From: Bradyrhizobium sp. 199
GTDB lineage: Bacteria > Pseudomonadota > Alphaproteobacteria > Rhizobiales > Xanthobacteraceae
Assembly (NCBI RefSeq): GCF_023073355.1
Contig: NZ_JADPJI010000008.1
Span: forward strand, 372,001-436,000
Length of the DNA: 64,000 nt
Direction: 5' to 3'
The position numbers were made by a program, and so were the translations under genes. The notes below the pieces were generated by a model. It was not told the DNA's origin. It did not search any database and saw only the letters and a list, made by a program, of their open reading frames with translations. This document shows positions 50,985 to 60,113 of the stretch, piece after piece. Numbering within the stretch: position 1 is the stretch's first letter; every line of letters starts with the position of its first letter.

Positions 50985-51145
50985 CTCACTCGGTTTCTGA
51001 CCGCACTCGACCCCCATGACACGGGGATGGCCGCGTAGCGGGCCGAGTTTTCACAATCGCATGGCGCCGTGCCGTGAGACGTGAGGGTTCCATGGGTAGG
51101 CGCACTGCTTGCCATTGTGCAACAGGCCCCTCAGAGACCGAAAAG
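50985..51145 (-). ncRNA. Candidate 6S-like RNA
   Basis: On the minus strand TTCGGTCTCTGA (51142-51131) can pair with TCAGAAACCGAG (51000-50989) with one internal mismatch, closing a region of about 160 nt. The 5' strand reads TCTCTGAG as in E. coli 6S RNA, and the inner part has ACCCATGGAACCC-like and hairpin-rich sequence. A spurious 75-codon frame covers it. The region is not coding by codon use. The match to 6S is by shape and short words only; a covariance search is needed to confirm. Confidence 0.38.
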
Positions 51146-51577
51146 TTCTGATTTCGCGGCGAAAAAGCCGCCGAGGGAACCAGCCAAGCCAGGAACCCCT
51201 CATTGCGGGCCACAGTTAACCACTCTGGCCCGCCGGTTGCATCCGCATACCCCTAATCGGTCCGGCGGGTTGGCTTTGGCCCAAGCTTTGGTGTAAAGCT
51301 GCGCGGAGTGTGGCTTTTTGCAAGCCTTGCGTTGGCACCGATTACCGACGACAAGCGCTTCAAACTGCTAATGAATTGGCTGGGACGGACGAAGCCGATC
51401 TAAAGTGACAGGGATCACAGAGACTGAACCGGAGCGCACTTAAGCTTACCTAAGCTTGAAGACGGGGCCTTGCCCCATGCAGGTGGCTCCGACGGTTAGG
51501 ACTCGCGCTGCGCCGATATTGTACAAACCCATCGCGCACCGGAATGACCTTCCGGCGCTGACAAATTGGAAATCGCC
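51146..51577. other. Intergenic region upstream of dxs, with palindrome
   Basis: About 430 bases precede dxs. AAGCTTA-CC-TAAGCTT at 51442-51457 is a perfect palindrome about 120 bases before the start. A hairpin GCGGCGAAAAAGCCGC lies near 51155-51170. No gene is convincing on either strand; a long antisense frame over dxs begins here and is a shadow. Confidence 0.4.
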
Positions 51578-53506
51578 GTGAACGCATACAGTAAGACGCC
51601 GCTTCTCGATACCATCCGGACGCCGGACGACCTGCGCAAGCTCAAGGTCGAGCAGGTTCGCCAGATTGCCGACGAACTGCGGCAGGAGACCATCGATGCC
51701 GTCTCGGTCACCGGGGGGCACTTCGGCGCGGGTCTCGGCGTGGTCGAGCTCACCACCGCGATTCATTACGTCTTCGACACGCCGCGCGACCGGCTGATCT
51801 GGGACGTCGGCCATCAAGCCTATCCGCACAAGATCCTCACCGGCCGGCGCGACCGCATCCGCACGCTGCGCACCGGCGGCGGCCTGTCCGGCTTCACCAA
51901 GCGCAGCGAGAGCGACTACGATCCGTTCGGCGCGGCGCATTCCTCGACCTCGATCTCCGCCGGCCTCGGCATGGCGGTGGCGCGCGACCTCTCTGGCGGC
52001 AAGAACAACGTCATCGCCGTGATCGGTGACGGTGCGATGTCGGCCGGCATGGCCTATGAGGCCATGAACAATGCGGGTGCGATGAACTCGCGCCTGATCG
52101 TCATCCTCAACGACAACGACATGTCGATCGCGCCGCCGGTCGGCGCCATGAGCGCCTATCTGTCGCGCCTCTACTCCGGCAAGACCTATCGCACGCTGCG
52201 CGATGCGGCCAAGCAGATCAACAAGCGCCTGCCCAAGATCATCGCGAGCCGCGCCAACCGCGTCGAGGAATATTCCCGCGGCTTCATGATGGACGGCGGC
52301 ACGCTGTTCGAGGAGCTCGGCTTCTACTATGTCGGCCCGATCGACGGCCACAATCTCGACCATCTGCTGCCCGTGCTGAAGAACGTCCGCGACATGGAGA
52401 CCGGCCCGATCCTGGTCCACGTCGTGACGCAGAAGGGCAAGGGCTACGGCCCGGCGGAAGCCTCCGCCGACAAGTACCATGCCGTCGTCAAGTTCGACGT
52501 CGCGACCGGCACCCAGGCAAAGTCCAAGCCGAACGCGCCGGCCTACCAGAACGTGTTTGGCGCGAGCCTCGTCAAGGAAGCCGAGAAGGACGACAAGATC
52601 GTCGCCATCACCGCGGCGATGCCGTCCGGCACCGGCGTCGACATCTTCAACAAGGCATTCCCGGACCGCACCTTCGACGTCGGCATTGCCGAGCAGCACG
52701 CAGTGACGTTCGCCGCCGGTCTCGCCACCGAAGGCTACAAGCCGTTCTGCGCGATCTACTCGACTTTCCTGCAGCGCGGCTACGACCAGATCGTGCACGA
52801 CGTCGCGATCCAGAGCCTGCCCGTCCGCTTCGCCATCGACCGCGCCGGCCTCGTCGGCGCCGACGGCGCGACGCATGCCGGCTCGTTCGACAACGCCTAT
52901 CTCGGCTGTCTGCCGAACATGGTGATCATGGCGGCGGCCGATGAGGCCGAGCTCGTGCACATGGTGGCGACCCAGGTCGCGATCAACGACCGTCCGAGCT
53001 CGCTGCGCTATCCGCGCGGCGAAGGTCGCGGCATCGAGATGCCGGAGGTCGGCATTCCGCTCGAGGTCGGCAAGGGCCGCATGATCCGCCAGGGCAGCAA
53101 GATCGCCCTGCTCTCGTTCGGCACGCGCCTTGCCGAATGCGAGAAGGCGGCCGACGAGCTCGCCGCCCATGGCCTGTCGACCACGATCGCCGACGCGCGC
53201 TTCATGAAGCCGCTCGACACCGAGCTGGTGCTCAAGCTTGCTCGCGACCACGAGATCCTGATCACGATCGAGGAAGGCTCGGTCGGCGGCTTCGGCTCGC
53301 ATGTCGCGCAGTACCTGACCGATCAGGGCGCGCTCGACACCGGGATGGTCAAGTTCCGCTCGATGGTGCTGCCCGACGTGTTCCAGGACCACGACACGCC
53401 GGCCGCGATGTACGGCCGCGCCGGTCTCGACGCCAAGGGCATCGTCGCCAAGGTGTTCGAAGCGCTCGGCAAGGACGTGAAGGCCGAGACGGTCAAGCTG
53501 GCCTGA
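51578..53506 (+). CDS. dxs: 1-deoxy-D-xylulose-5-phosphate synthase
   Basis: A 642-residue thiamine-diphosphate enzyme, the first step of the MEP isoprenoid pathway (pyruvate plus glyceraldehyde-3-phosphate). Motifs: VTGGHFGAGLGVVELTTAIH, IWDVGHQAYPHKILTGRRD, the ThDP-binding IGDGAMSAGMAYEAMNNAG and NDNDMSIAPPVGAMS, and the C-terminal transketolase part FDVGIAEQHAVTFAAGLATE. The GTG at 51578 is the start used by relatives (VNAYSKTPLLDTIRTPDDL); a TTG four codons earlier is also in frame. It supplies precursors for quinones, hopanoids and carotenoids. Confidence 0.96.
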   Translation: MNAYSKTPLLDTIRTPDDLRKLKVEQVRQIADELRQETIDAVSVTGGHFGAGLGVVELTTAIHYVFDTPRDRLIWDVGHQAYPHKILTGRRDRIRTLRTGGGLSGFTKRSESDYDPFGAAHSSTSISAGLGMAVARDLSGGKNNVIAVIGDGAMSAGMAYEAMNNAGAMNSRLIVILNDNDMSIAPPVGAMSAYLSRLYSGKTYRTLRDAAKQINKRLPKIIASRANRVEEYSRGFMMDGGTLFEELGFYYVGPIDGHNLDHLLPVLKNVRDMETGPILVHVVTQKGKGYGPAEASADKYHAVVKFDVATGTQAKSKPNAPAYQNVFGASLVKEAEKDDKIVAITAAMPSGTGVDIFNKAFPDRTFDVGIAEQHAVTFAAGLATEGYKPFCAIYSTFLQRGYDQIVHDVAIQSLPVRFAIDRAGLVGADGATHAGSFDNAYLGCLPNMVIMAAADEAELVHMVATQVAINDRPSSLRYPRGEGRGIEMPEVGIPLEVGKGRMIRQGSKIALLSFGTRLAECEKAADELAAHGLSTTIADARFMKPLDTELVLKLARDHEILITIEEGSVGGFGSHVAQYLTDQGALDTGMVKFRSMVLPDVFQDHDTPAAMYGRAGLDAKGIVAKVFEALGKDVKAETVKLA

Positions 53507-53543
53507 GGGCGAGCTTCGACCTCGGCGAAGCAGCGCGACGTCC

Positions 53544-54098
53544 ATGAAGATCTATCTGGCAGGTCCCGACGTGTTCCTGCCGGATGCCATCGAGATCGGC
53601 CGGCGCAAGGCTGCGATCTGCGCAGCCCATGGCCTCGCCGGCCTCTATCCTCTCGACAACGCGATCGACCTCACCGCGCCGGATGCCTCGCGCCAGATCT
53701 ATTGCGGCAACGAGGCGATGATGGACGAGGCCGACGCCATCATCGCGAACCTCACGCCGTTCCGGGGCGCCGGTGCAGATCCCGGCACCGTCTACGAACT
53801 CGGCTACATGGCCGGCCGTCGCAAATTCTGTCTCGCCTATTCCAACGACGGCACCGTCTATGCCGACCGGGTCGGTCGCTTCATGGCCGTGACGTCCGAG
53901 GACGGACGGCTGGTCGATTCACAGGGGCTGACGGTCGAGGACTTCGGCCTCCCCGACAACCTCATGATGATCCACGCGCTGGAGCTGCACGGCTGCCCGC
54001 TGGTGACGCCCGCGCAGATGCCCATCGACGTCTGGCACGATCTTGCCGCGTTCGAGACTTGCGTCCGGATGGCAGCCGCGCGATTGATCGCTACATAA
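53544..54098 (+). CDS. Nucleoside 2-deoxyribosyltransferase
   Basis: A 184-residue protein with the family motifs IYLAGPDVFLPDAI at the N-terminus, ANLTPFRGAGADPGTVYE and ELGYMAGRRKFCLAYSND, which hold the catalytic Glu and the Asp/Asn substrate contacts. It exchanges bases between deoxynucleosides or hydrolyses nucleoside 5'-monophosphates (both known in the family). It follows dxs by 37 bases and precedes tlyA by 28, so the three may be co-transcribed. Confidence 0.88.
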   Translation: MKIYLAGPDVFLPDAIEIGRRKAAICAAHGLAGLYPLDNAIDLTAPDASRQIYCGNEAMMDEADAIIANLTPFRGAGADPGTVYELGYMAGRRKFCLAYSNDGTVYADRVGRFMAVTSEDGRLVDSQGLTVEDFGLPDNLMMIHALELHGCPLVTPAQMPIDVWHDLAAFETCVRMAAARLIAT

Positions 54099-54126
54099 GC
54101 ACCTCAGTCGTGCCCATGAGAGCCTG

Positions 54127-54861
54127 ATGTCCCCTGCCCGCAAGCGCGCAGATGTATTGCTGGTCGAGCGCGGCCTGTTCGAGAGCCGGGCGCGGGCGCG
54201 CGCGGCGATCGAGGCTGGCCTCGTCACGGCCGACGATAAGCAGGTCACCAAACCGTCGGAAACGATTGCCGAGGATGCGGTGATCCAGGCCGAACCCGCG
54301 CACCCCTACGTTTCCCGTGGCGGCGTCAAGCTCGCCGGCGCGCTGGAGCGTTATCCGATCGAGATCGAGGACCATGTCTGCCTCGATGTCGGCGCTTCCA
54401 CCGGCGGCTTCACCGAGGTGCTGCTGGCGAACGGCGCGAGTCTGGTGTTCGCAATCGATGTCGGCACGAGCCAGCTGCACCCCTCGCTGCGCAACCATCC
54501 AAAAATCGTGTCGATGGAGGAGACCGACATCCGCAGCTATGACGGCAAGCGGCTGCCGGCGCGGCCCGATGTCGTCGTCATCGACGTCAGCTTCATCTCC
54601 CTCAAGTTGGTGCTGCCGGTTGCGCTTTCCCTCGCCGCCGCGCCGACGAGGCTGTTGGCGCTGATCAAGCCGCAGTTCGAGGCGGACAGGAAACACAACA
54701 AGAAGGGCATCGTCCGCGACGCCGCCGTGCACAAGGAGATCTGCGACGACGTCACCGCCTTTGCCGCCTCGCTCGGCTGCACCGACATCGAGATATTTCC
54801 CTGCTCGATCGCGGGCGGCGATGGCAATATCGAATTCTTCCTGGGTGCGCGCCGTGGTTGA
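54127..54861 (+). CDS. tlyA: TlyA-type rRNA 2'-O-methyltransferase
   Basis: A 244-residue protein with an N-terminal S4 RNA-binding domain (RADVLLVERGLFESRARARA, EAGLVTADDKQV) and a C-terminal FtsJ-type methyltransferase domain. LDVGASTGGFTEVLLANGAS is the SAM-binding motif and VVVIDVSFISLKLVLP/ALIKPQFEADRK the catalytic part. TlyA methylates 16S and 23S rRNA cytidines and is sometimes annotated as a hemolysin. The next gene's GTG start overlaps its end by eight bases. Confidence 0.93.
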   Translation: MSPARKRADVLLVERGLFESRARARAAIEAGLVTADDKQVTKPSETIAEDAVIQAEPAHPYVSRGGVKLAGALERYPIEIEDHVCLDVGASTGGFTEVLLANGASLVFAIDVGTSQLHPSLRNHPKIVSMEETDIRSYDGKRLPARPDVVVIDVSFISLKLVLPVALSLAAAPTRLLALIKPQFEADRKHNKKGIVRDAAVHKEICDDVTAFAASLGCTDIEIFPCSIAGGDGNIEFFLGARRG

Positions 54862-56101
54862 ACGTCTGACGATCGATCATGTGGGCCATCGCGGCGACGG
54901 CGTCTCGACGGCGACGGGCGAAGCCATCTATGTGCCCTACACGCTTGGCGGTGAGACCGTCGAGGTCGATCACGTCGTGGGCAACCATCCCGACCGGCGC
55001 AAGCTGCTCGCGGTCGATGTCGCAAGCTCCGAGCGTACCGAGCCGTTCTGTCGGCATTTCGGCGTCTGCGGCGGCTGCGCCATCCAGCACTGGGCGGCTG
55101 AGCCCTATCAGGCCTGGAAGCGCGGCATCGTGGTCGAAACGCTGGCGCAGGCCGGCATCGATTGCGCGGTGGCGCCGCTCGTCGATGCTCACGGCGCCGG
55201 GCGAAGGCGCATCACCCTGCACGGCCGCTTTGGCACGCATGACATTCTCAAGGTCGGTTTCTCCGCGACGAGTTCGCACGACGTCATTCCAATTGATCGC
55301 TGCCCGATCCTCGATCCCGCGCTCGATGGCGCGCTTGATGCCGCCTGGGCGCTCGCCGAGCCGCTGACATCCCGGATGCCGGTGACCAAGCCGCTCGACA
55401 TCCAGGTCACTGCCACCGCCAACGGCCTCGACGTCGATGTGCGCGGCTCCGGTCCGTTGCCGACGGCGCTCGTCACGGCACTCTCGCGCGTCGCCGAGCA
55501 GCACCGCCTGGCGCGGCTGACGCGGCATGGCGAGCTGGTGCTGCAACGATTGCCGCCGACGGTGAAGATGGGCCGCGCCGAGGTGACGCTGCCGCCGGGT
55601 TCGTTTCTGCAGGCGACCGTCGCAGGCGAAGAGACGCTGGCCGCGCTGGTCGCCGAACGCATCGGCAAGGCCAAGGAGGTTCTCGACCTTTTCTGCGGTG
55701 TCGGCCCGTTCGCGTTGCGGCTCGCAGAGAAGGCCCGCGTCGCCGCCTATGACAACGACGCTGGTGCCATTGCGGCCCTCGTGAAAGCTGCGCGCACCCC
55801 GGGCCTGAAGCCGATCAAAGCCGAGCCGCGCGATCTGTTTCGCCGCCCCTTGGTGCCGCCGGAGCTGCGCGATTTCGATGCCGTGGTGTTCGACCCGCCG
55901 CGCCAGGGCGCGCAGGCGCAGGCGCTGAGGCTCGCCGCGAGCAAGGTGCCGGTGGTGATCGCGGTGTCCTGCAACGTCGCGACATTCGCCCGTGACGCGC
56001 GGTTGCTGATCGACGGCGGTTACAAGCTCGGGGCCGTCGTGCCCGTCGACCAGTTCCGGCACACGCCGCATGTGGAGCTGGTGGCGCAGTTCAGCCGTTG
56101 A
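54854..56101 (+). CDS. Class I SAM-dependent rRNA (uracil-C5) methyltransferase, RlmD/TrmA type
   Basis: A 415-residue enzyme. An N-terminal TRAM-like domain (VERLTIDHVGHRGDGVSTAT) is followed by an iron-sulfur motif C-x5-C-x2-C in FCRHFGVCGGCAIQHW with a fourth Cys in DRCPIL. The methyltransferase core has VLDLFCGVGPFALRLAEKAR, AVVFDPPRQGAQAQALRL and the catalytic Cys in VSCNVATFARDARLL. It methylates uridine-C5 in rRNA or tRNA; RlmD (U1939) is the likely role but RumB cannot be excluded. Start GTG at 54854 overlaps tlyA; an alternative GTG lies at 54845. Confidence 0.9.
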   Translation: MVERLTIDHVGHRGDGVSTATGEAIYVPYTLGGETVEVDHVVGNHPDRRKLLAVDVASSERTEPFCRHFGVCGGCAIQHWAAEPYQAWKRGIVVETLAQAGIDCAVAPLVDAHGAGRRRITLHGRFGTHDILKVGFSATSSHDVIPIDRCPILDPALDGALDAAWALAEPLTSRMPVTKPLDIQVTATANGLDVDVRGSGPLPTALVTALSRVAEQHRLARLTRHGELVLQRLPPTVKMGRAEVTLPPGSFLQATVAGEETLAALVAERIGKAKEVLDLFCGVGPFALRLAEKARVAAYDNDAGAIAALVKAARTPGLKPIKAEPRDLFRRPLVPPELRDFDAVVFDPPRQGAQAQALRLAASKVPVVIAVSCNVATFARDARLLIDGGYKLGAVVPVDQFRHTPHVELVAQFSR

Positions 56102-56111
56102 CGTCCCATCG

Positions 56112-56963
56112 TTACGGCGACGGCTCGAATTGCGGCTGCCATCGCAGCAGGTAAGACTGCAGCGAGCGCACCGCGATTGCGAGCAGGATGCCGACGAACA
56201 TCATCACGAAGATGGCAACCATCATCTCGCTGGCATTGGCCCGCGCCTCGGCTTCGATGATGAGCTTGCCGAGGCCGCGTTCGGCGCCGATGAACTCGCC
56301 GACGATGACGCCGATGAGCGCAAAAGACACCGCCGGCAGGAGCGAAGCGAACACCCAGGCAAGCGCGGACGGGATCACGACGGTCCGCAGCACCATGAAC
56401 TCGCTGGCGCCGAGCAGGCGGGCCGCTGCGATCTGGTCACGGTCGACCGCACGCGTTCCCTCGAAGGTGTTGAAGAACACCACGAAGAAGACAACGAGCC
56501 AGGCCGTGGCAATCTTGGAGAGGTCGCCGAGGCCGAAGATCAGGATGACGAGCGGCACCAGCGCAATGCGCGGTATCGAGTTGAGCGCCACGATGTAGGG
56601 TCCGAACACCCGGGCAAGGAAATCGGAGCGGCCGAGAATCAGGCCGGCCGCGATCCCACTCGCCGACCCGAACAGAAAGCCCCACCAGGTGTTCTTCAGC
56701 GTGACGAGCGTGGCAAGCCACAGATTGTTGTCGTTAGCCTTGATACAGGCGGCAAAGCCGCCGGCGTCGGCGAAGCAACCAAGCCGCAAAAAACTCTGCC
56801 AGATCAGCGACGGCTTGGCGACGAAATAGGGATCGAGGATCTTCGGCACGTAAACCTTCGGAAGCAGCGCCTTGCTCCATTCGAAGCCCCACTGCCAAAC
56901 GACGAAAACGGCTGCAAGAATGGCCAGCTGCCAGAACAGGATGGCGGTGCGGCTGTGGGACAT
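56112..56963 (-). CDS. ABC transporter permease (SsuC/TauC type)
   Basis: A 283-residue inner-membrane protein with six helices: the first at about residues 9-25, and the binding-protein-dependent transport motif DQIAAARLLGASEFMVLRTV then VIPSALAW. It is longer than the usual SsuC because of an extra periplasmic segment (residues 40-80, LRLGCFADAGGFAACIKAND). It is the last gene of the minus-strand operon (lyase, CoA-transferase, binding protein, ATPase, permease), two bases after the ATPase. Confidence 0.9.
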   Translation of the reverse strand: MSHSRTAILFWQLAILAAVFVVWQWGFEWSKALLPKVYVPKILDPYFVAKPSLIWQSFLRLGCFADAGGFAACIKANDNNLWLATLVTLKNTWWGFLFGSASGIAAGLILGRSDFLARVFGPYIVALNSIPRIALVPLVILIFGLGDLSKIATAWLVVFFVVFFNTFEGTRAVDRDQIAAARLLGASEFMVLRTVVIPSALAWVFASLLPAVSFALIGVIVGEFIGAERGLGKLIIEAEARANASEMMVAIFVMMFVGILLAIAVRSLQSYLLRWQPQFEPSP

Positions 56964-56965
56964 GG

Positions 56966-57814
56966 TCAGTCGGCCCTGGTGCGGCGGAACTCTTCGCCGA
57001 GGGAATGCCAGATGTGCGAATAGAGGCGGCCGAATTCGGCGGTCTCGCGCACGGAAACGGGATCACGCGGACGCGGGATGGCGACGTCGAAGTCTTCCTT
57101 GAGACGCCCGGGCCGCGCCGAGAGCAGGATGATGCGGCTCGCCAGTGTCAAGGCTTCGCCGAGATCGTGCGTCACGAACAGCACGGTCTGCCGCTCGCGT
57201 TCCCAGATCTCCAGCAGCGTCTTGTGCATCTCCAGCTTGGTGTGGGTGTCGAGCGCGCCGAACGGCTCGTCCATCAGCAGGATCTCGGGCTCGAGGATCA
57301 GCGTACGCATCAAGGCGACGCGCTGGCGCATGCCGCCGGACAGCATGCGCGGAAAGCTCTGCGCAAAGCCCGAGAGCCCGGCCTTCTCGACGGCGGAAGC
57401 GACGCGCCCGGCGCGTTCGGTCTTCGCCAATCCGGCGATCTCCAGCCCGTAGCCGATGTTCTGCTCCACGGTTCGCCAGGGAAACAGCGTATCGCGCTGG
57501 AAGACATAACCGACCCTGGGGTTGACCTCGCCGGTCTCGACCGCATCCTCGTCGATCAGGATCCGCCCGCCAGAGCGCGGCAACAGCCCAGCTACCATGT
57601 TGAGAATGGTGCTCTTGCCGCAGCCGGATGGACCGAGCAGCGCAACGAACTCGCCCTGCTTGACCTCGAAGGAGACGTCGTCCACCGCCACGAACTCGCG
57701 GCCGGACGCGTTGAAGCGTTTGGCAAGACCCTGCACGGCGATGCGGATGCGCGCTGCCGCTGCTTGGTCCTCGCCCCGCGCGAGCGCAAGGCTCTGGCCT
57801 GGCGCGGCGATCAT
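56966..57814 (-). CDS. ABC transporter ATP-binding protein (NitT/TauT type)
   Basis: A 282-residue ATPase: Walker A GPSGCGKSTILNMV, Q-loop YVFQRDTLFPWRTVEQNIGY, signature LSGGMRQRVALMRTL, Walker B ILLMDEPFGALDTHTKLEMH and H-loop VTHDLGEALTLASRI. A 20-residue N-terminal tail precedes the domain. It overlaps the stop of the binding-protein gene by four bases (ATGA). It powers the importer of this operon. Confidence 0.93.
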   Translation of the reverse strand: MIAAPGQSLALARGEDQAAAARIRIAVQGLAKRFNASGREFVAVDDVSFEVKQGEFVALLGPSGCGKSTILNMVAGLLPRSGGRILIDEDAVETGEVNPRVGYVFQRDTLFPWRTVEQNIGYGLEIAGLAKTERAGRVASAVEKAGLSGFAQSFPRMLSGGMRQRVALMRTLILEPEILLMDEPFGALDTHTKLEMHKTLLEIWERERQTVLFVTHDLGEALTLASRIILLSARPGRLKEDFDVAIPRPRDPVSVRETAEFGRLYSHIWHSLGEEFRRTRAD

Positions 57815-58857
57815 TTGTATTTCGCCCTGGCCGCCTGGAGGAAGCTCATGTCGACGACATCCTCGTATCGGGTCTCGGGAATATCCGTGCCCTTGCGGTA
57901 CCAGGGCTTGGCGCCGCGTTCGAACGCGGGCTTGTCGATGACACCGTCATAGGCCCAGGTCGACTTGTCGAAGCCGAGTTCGGCACTGACCGCGTCGGGA
58001 TCGATGCCCGAGAAATATTTCGGCATGACCAGCGCCTGCACCTCCGCGAGCGGCGTCGCCTTCACGAAGGCCATCGCGCGATAGATCGCGTTGACATAGG
58101 CCTGCACCATCGCCTTGTCCTGCTCCACCGTGTCCTGGAGCGTGTAGATCACCAGCACGGGCAACGCCCCGCCGAAGTCCTTCTCGAAGACGCCGGGTTT
58201 TGATGTATCGTAGATCGTCCTGCCAAAACCCTTCTTCTCGACCTCGACGATCCAGCTCGGCGGCGCCATGATGGCGTCGAACTGCTTGGTCTGGAGCGAG
58301 GGGAACATCGTGTTGGTCCCGCCGCCCGCGACCCAGTTCACCTTGCCGCCGAGCCCACGCACTTCGAACACATAGGTGCCGAACACCCAGGTGCCCGAGC
58401 CGATCGCGGTCGCGGCAACGATCGGCTTTGCGCCGTCCGCCCGCTTGTACTCCGCAAGCTTCTCGACCGAATTGATGCCGCTGTCGTAGAGGTCCTGCCG
58501 GACCATGATGCTGGCATAGGAGCACACCATCTCGGTCGCGAGCAGGATCTTGCAGGGCTTGCCGCGCGCACCGAGCTGGAGCGGATGACTGGCATCGCCA
58601 TGGGCAAACAGCGCCTGCCCTCCCGCCAGCGTCTGGCGGCCGAATGTGCCGGCATTGCCGGTGATCAGCTTGGAATCAAGTCCTTCGTCCTTGAAGTACC
58701 CCTTCAGCTCCGCGATCATGCCGATGGCGTAGACCGGCGATACCGGCCCGAAGGCGAGCGAGACCTGCTTGGTCTCGGCGCGCAGCTGCCCCGGCAGCAG
58801 CGATGCGCCGGCCCATGCCGAGCCCGCGATCAGCGTCTGGCGCCTGGTAAAGCTCAT
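57811..58857 (-). CDS. ABC transporter substrate-binding protein (NMT1/SsuA-like)
   Basis: A 348-residue periplasmic binding protein. The N-terminus MSFTRRQTLIAGSAWAGASL has a twin-arginine pattern and a cleavage site after LRA, so export may be by Tat. The fold motifs are SPVYAIGMIAELKGYFKDEG and TGNAGTFGRQTLAGGQALFA; MAPPSWIVEVEKKGFGR shapes the binding cleft. Such proteins bind sulfonates, thiamine precursors or organic acids. The neighbours (CoA-transferase, HMG-CoA lyase type) point to an organic acid. It is 41 bases downstream of the CoA-transferase gene. Confidence 0.9.
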   Translation of the reverse strand: MSFTRRQTLIAGSAWAGASLLPGQLRAETKQVSLAFGPVSPVYAIGMIAELKGYFKDEGLDSKLITGNAGTFGRQTLAGGQALFAHGDASHPLQLGARGKPCKILLATEMVCSYASIMVRQDLYDSGINSVEKLAEYKRADGAKPIVAATAIGSGTWVFGTYVFEVRGLGGKVNWVAGGGTNTMFPSLQTKQFDAIMAPPSWIVEVEKKGFGRTIYDTSKPGVFEKDFGGALPVLVIYTLQDTVEQDKAMVQAYVNAIYRAMAFVKATPLAEVQALVMPKYFSGIDPDAVSAELGFDKSTWAYDGVIDKPAFERGAKPWYRKGTDIPETRYEDVVDMSFLQAARAKYK

Positions 58858-58898
58858 GTGCTCCTCCTCCCTTGGTTCTGTTTGCTAGCGCCGACCGA

Positions 58899-60113
58899 TC
58901 AGGACGGCGCGAGCTTGATCGTCCCGGCTTGTCGCAGCGCTTCGATCTCATTCGGCGACATGCCGATCTCGCTCAGGATCTCGCCGCTGTGCTCGCCGAT
59001 CCCAGGTGGATCGTAGCGATTGGGCAGGCGCCTTCCGTCCATGGAAATCGGCAACAGCGGCGTCTTGGCCTGGCCACCGCCGGGAAGCCGAATATCGGTC
59101 AGGCCCCCCGACTGGTTGAGATGCGGATCATCGAAGAGATCGCCGGGCTTGTTCACCGGCGCATAAGGCAGATCGAGCTGCTCGAGACGTGCGGCAAGAT
59201 CGGCCTTGTCCCATTGCTTGAATATCTTCGCGATCTCAGGGATCAGCCAGTTGCGATGATCGACGCGGTCGTTGCTCGTGCCCAAGCGCGGATCGACAAG
59301 CCAGGCTTCACGATCGAAGGCACGACAGAACGCTGTCCATTGCTCTTCACCGACAATGGTGACGAACAGCTTCGAGCCGTCTTTCGTATCGAAGAGATCG
59401 TAGACCGGCCACGGGCTGTCCTTGACCGAATACGGGATCGACGGCTGGCCGCTGACCACCTCGCACATCATGGCCTGCGCCATCAGGAACACGTTGTTCT
59501 CGTACAGCGCGCTCTGGATGTAACGACCCCTGCCGGTGCGCTGCCGCTCGGCGAGCGCCGCCTGGATCGCGATCACGCCGAACATGCCGCCCATGACGTC
59601 GTTGACAGAGGCGCCGGCACGCATCGGCCGGTCGGGCAAGCCGGTCATGTAAGCGAGGCCGCCCATCATCTGCACGACTTCGTCGAGCGCGAGGCGGTTC
59701 TCGTAAGGCCCAGGCAGATAGCCCTTGAGCGAGCAATAGATCAGGCGTGGCGCAAAGGCGGCGACGCTTTCGTAGTCCAGACCGATCCGCTTCAGCAGGC
59801 CCGGCCGGAAATTCTCGATCAGGACGTCGCTGTTCTCGATCAGCCGCCGTGCGACATCCTGGCCTTCCGCGGTCGACGTATCCAGCGCGATGCTGCGCTT
59901 GTTGCGGCTGTAGGTGGCGAAGAAGCCGGCAGCGGGCCCCTTGAAGTAACGGGTGCGGTCGCCCTTGGGCGGCTCGACCTTGATCACCTCGGCGCCGAGA
60001 TCGGCGAGGATCAGGCCGCAGCTCGGCCCCATCACCATCTGGCTGAACTCGACGACGCGAAGGCCGGCGAGCGGACGAAGCTCCGAGCCCGTCTCGCGCT
60101 CTGCCGCCGTCAT
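58899..60113 (-). CDS. Class III (CaiB/BaiF) CoA-transferase
   Basis: A 404-residue protein: LAGLRVVEFSQMVMGPSCGL, ADLGAEVIKVEPPKGDRTRY, SRNKRSIALDTSTAEGQDVA, VQMMGGLAYMTGLPDRPMRA and the catalytic Asp in GASVNDVMGGMFG. It transfers CoA onto a carboxylic acid. Its ATG overlaps the stop of the lyase gene (ATGA), so the two enzymes are made together. This pairing matches succinyl-CoA:hydroxymethylglutarate CoA-transferase with HMG-CoA lyase in dicarboxylate degradation, which is why I infer activation of a branched dicarboxylate. Confidence 0.9.
   Translation of the reverse strand: MTAAERETGSELRPLAGLRVVEFSQMVMGPSCGLILADLGAEVIKVEPPKGDRTRYFKGPAAGFFATYSRNKRSIALDTSTAEGQDVARRLIENSDVLIENFRPGLLKRIGLDYESVAAFAPRLIYCSLKGYLPGPYENRLALDEVVQMMGGLAYMTGLPDRPMRAGASVNDVMGGMFGVIAIQAALAERQRTGRGRYIQSALYENNVFLMAQAMMCEVVSGQPSIPYSVKDSPWPVYDLFDTKDGSKLFVTIVGEEQWTAFCRAFDREAWLVDPRLGTSNDRVDHRNWLIPEIAKIFKQWDKADLAARLEQLDLPYAPVNKPGDLFDDPHLNQSGGLTDIRLPGGGQAKTPLLPISMDGRRLPNRYDPPGIGEHSGEILSEIGMSPNEIEALRQAGTIKLAPS

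Noticed and set aside
50986..51213. A 75-codon minus-strand frame ending near the xseB gene
   Set aside because: Composition is of the kind produced by structured RNA sequence; better explained as the 6S-like element.
51446..53545. A 699-codon antisense frame over dxs
   Set aside because: It mirrors dxs codons, is very rich in Arg, Asp, Val and Gly and has no recognisable domain.
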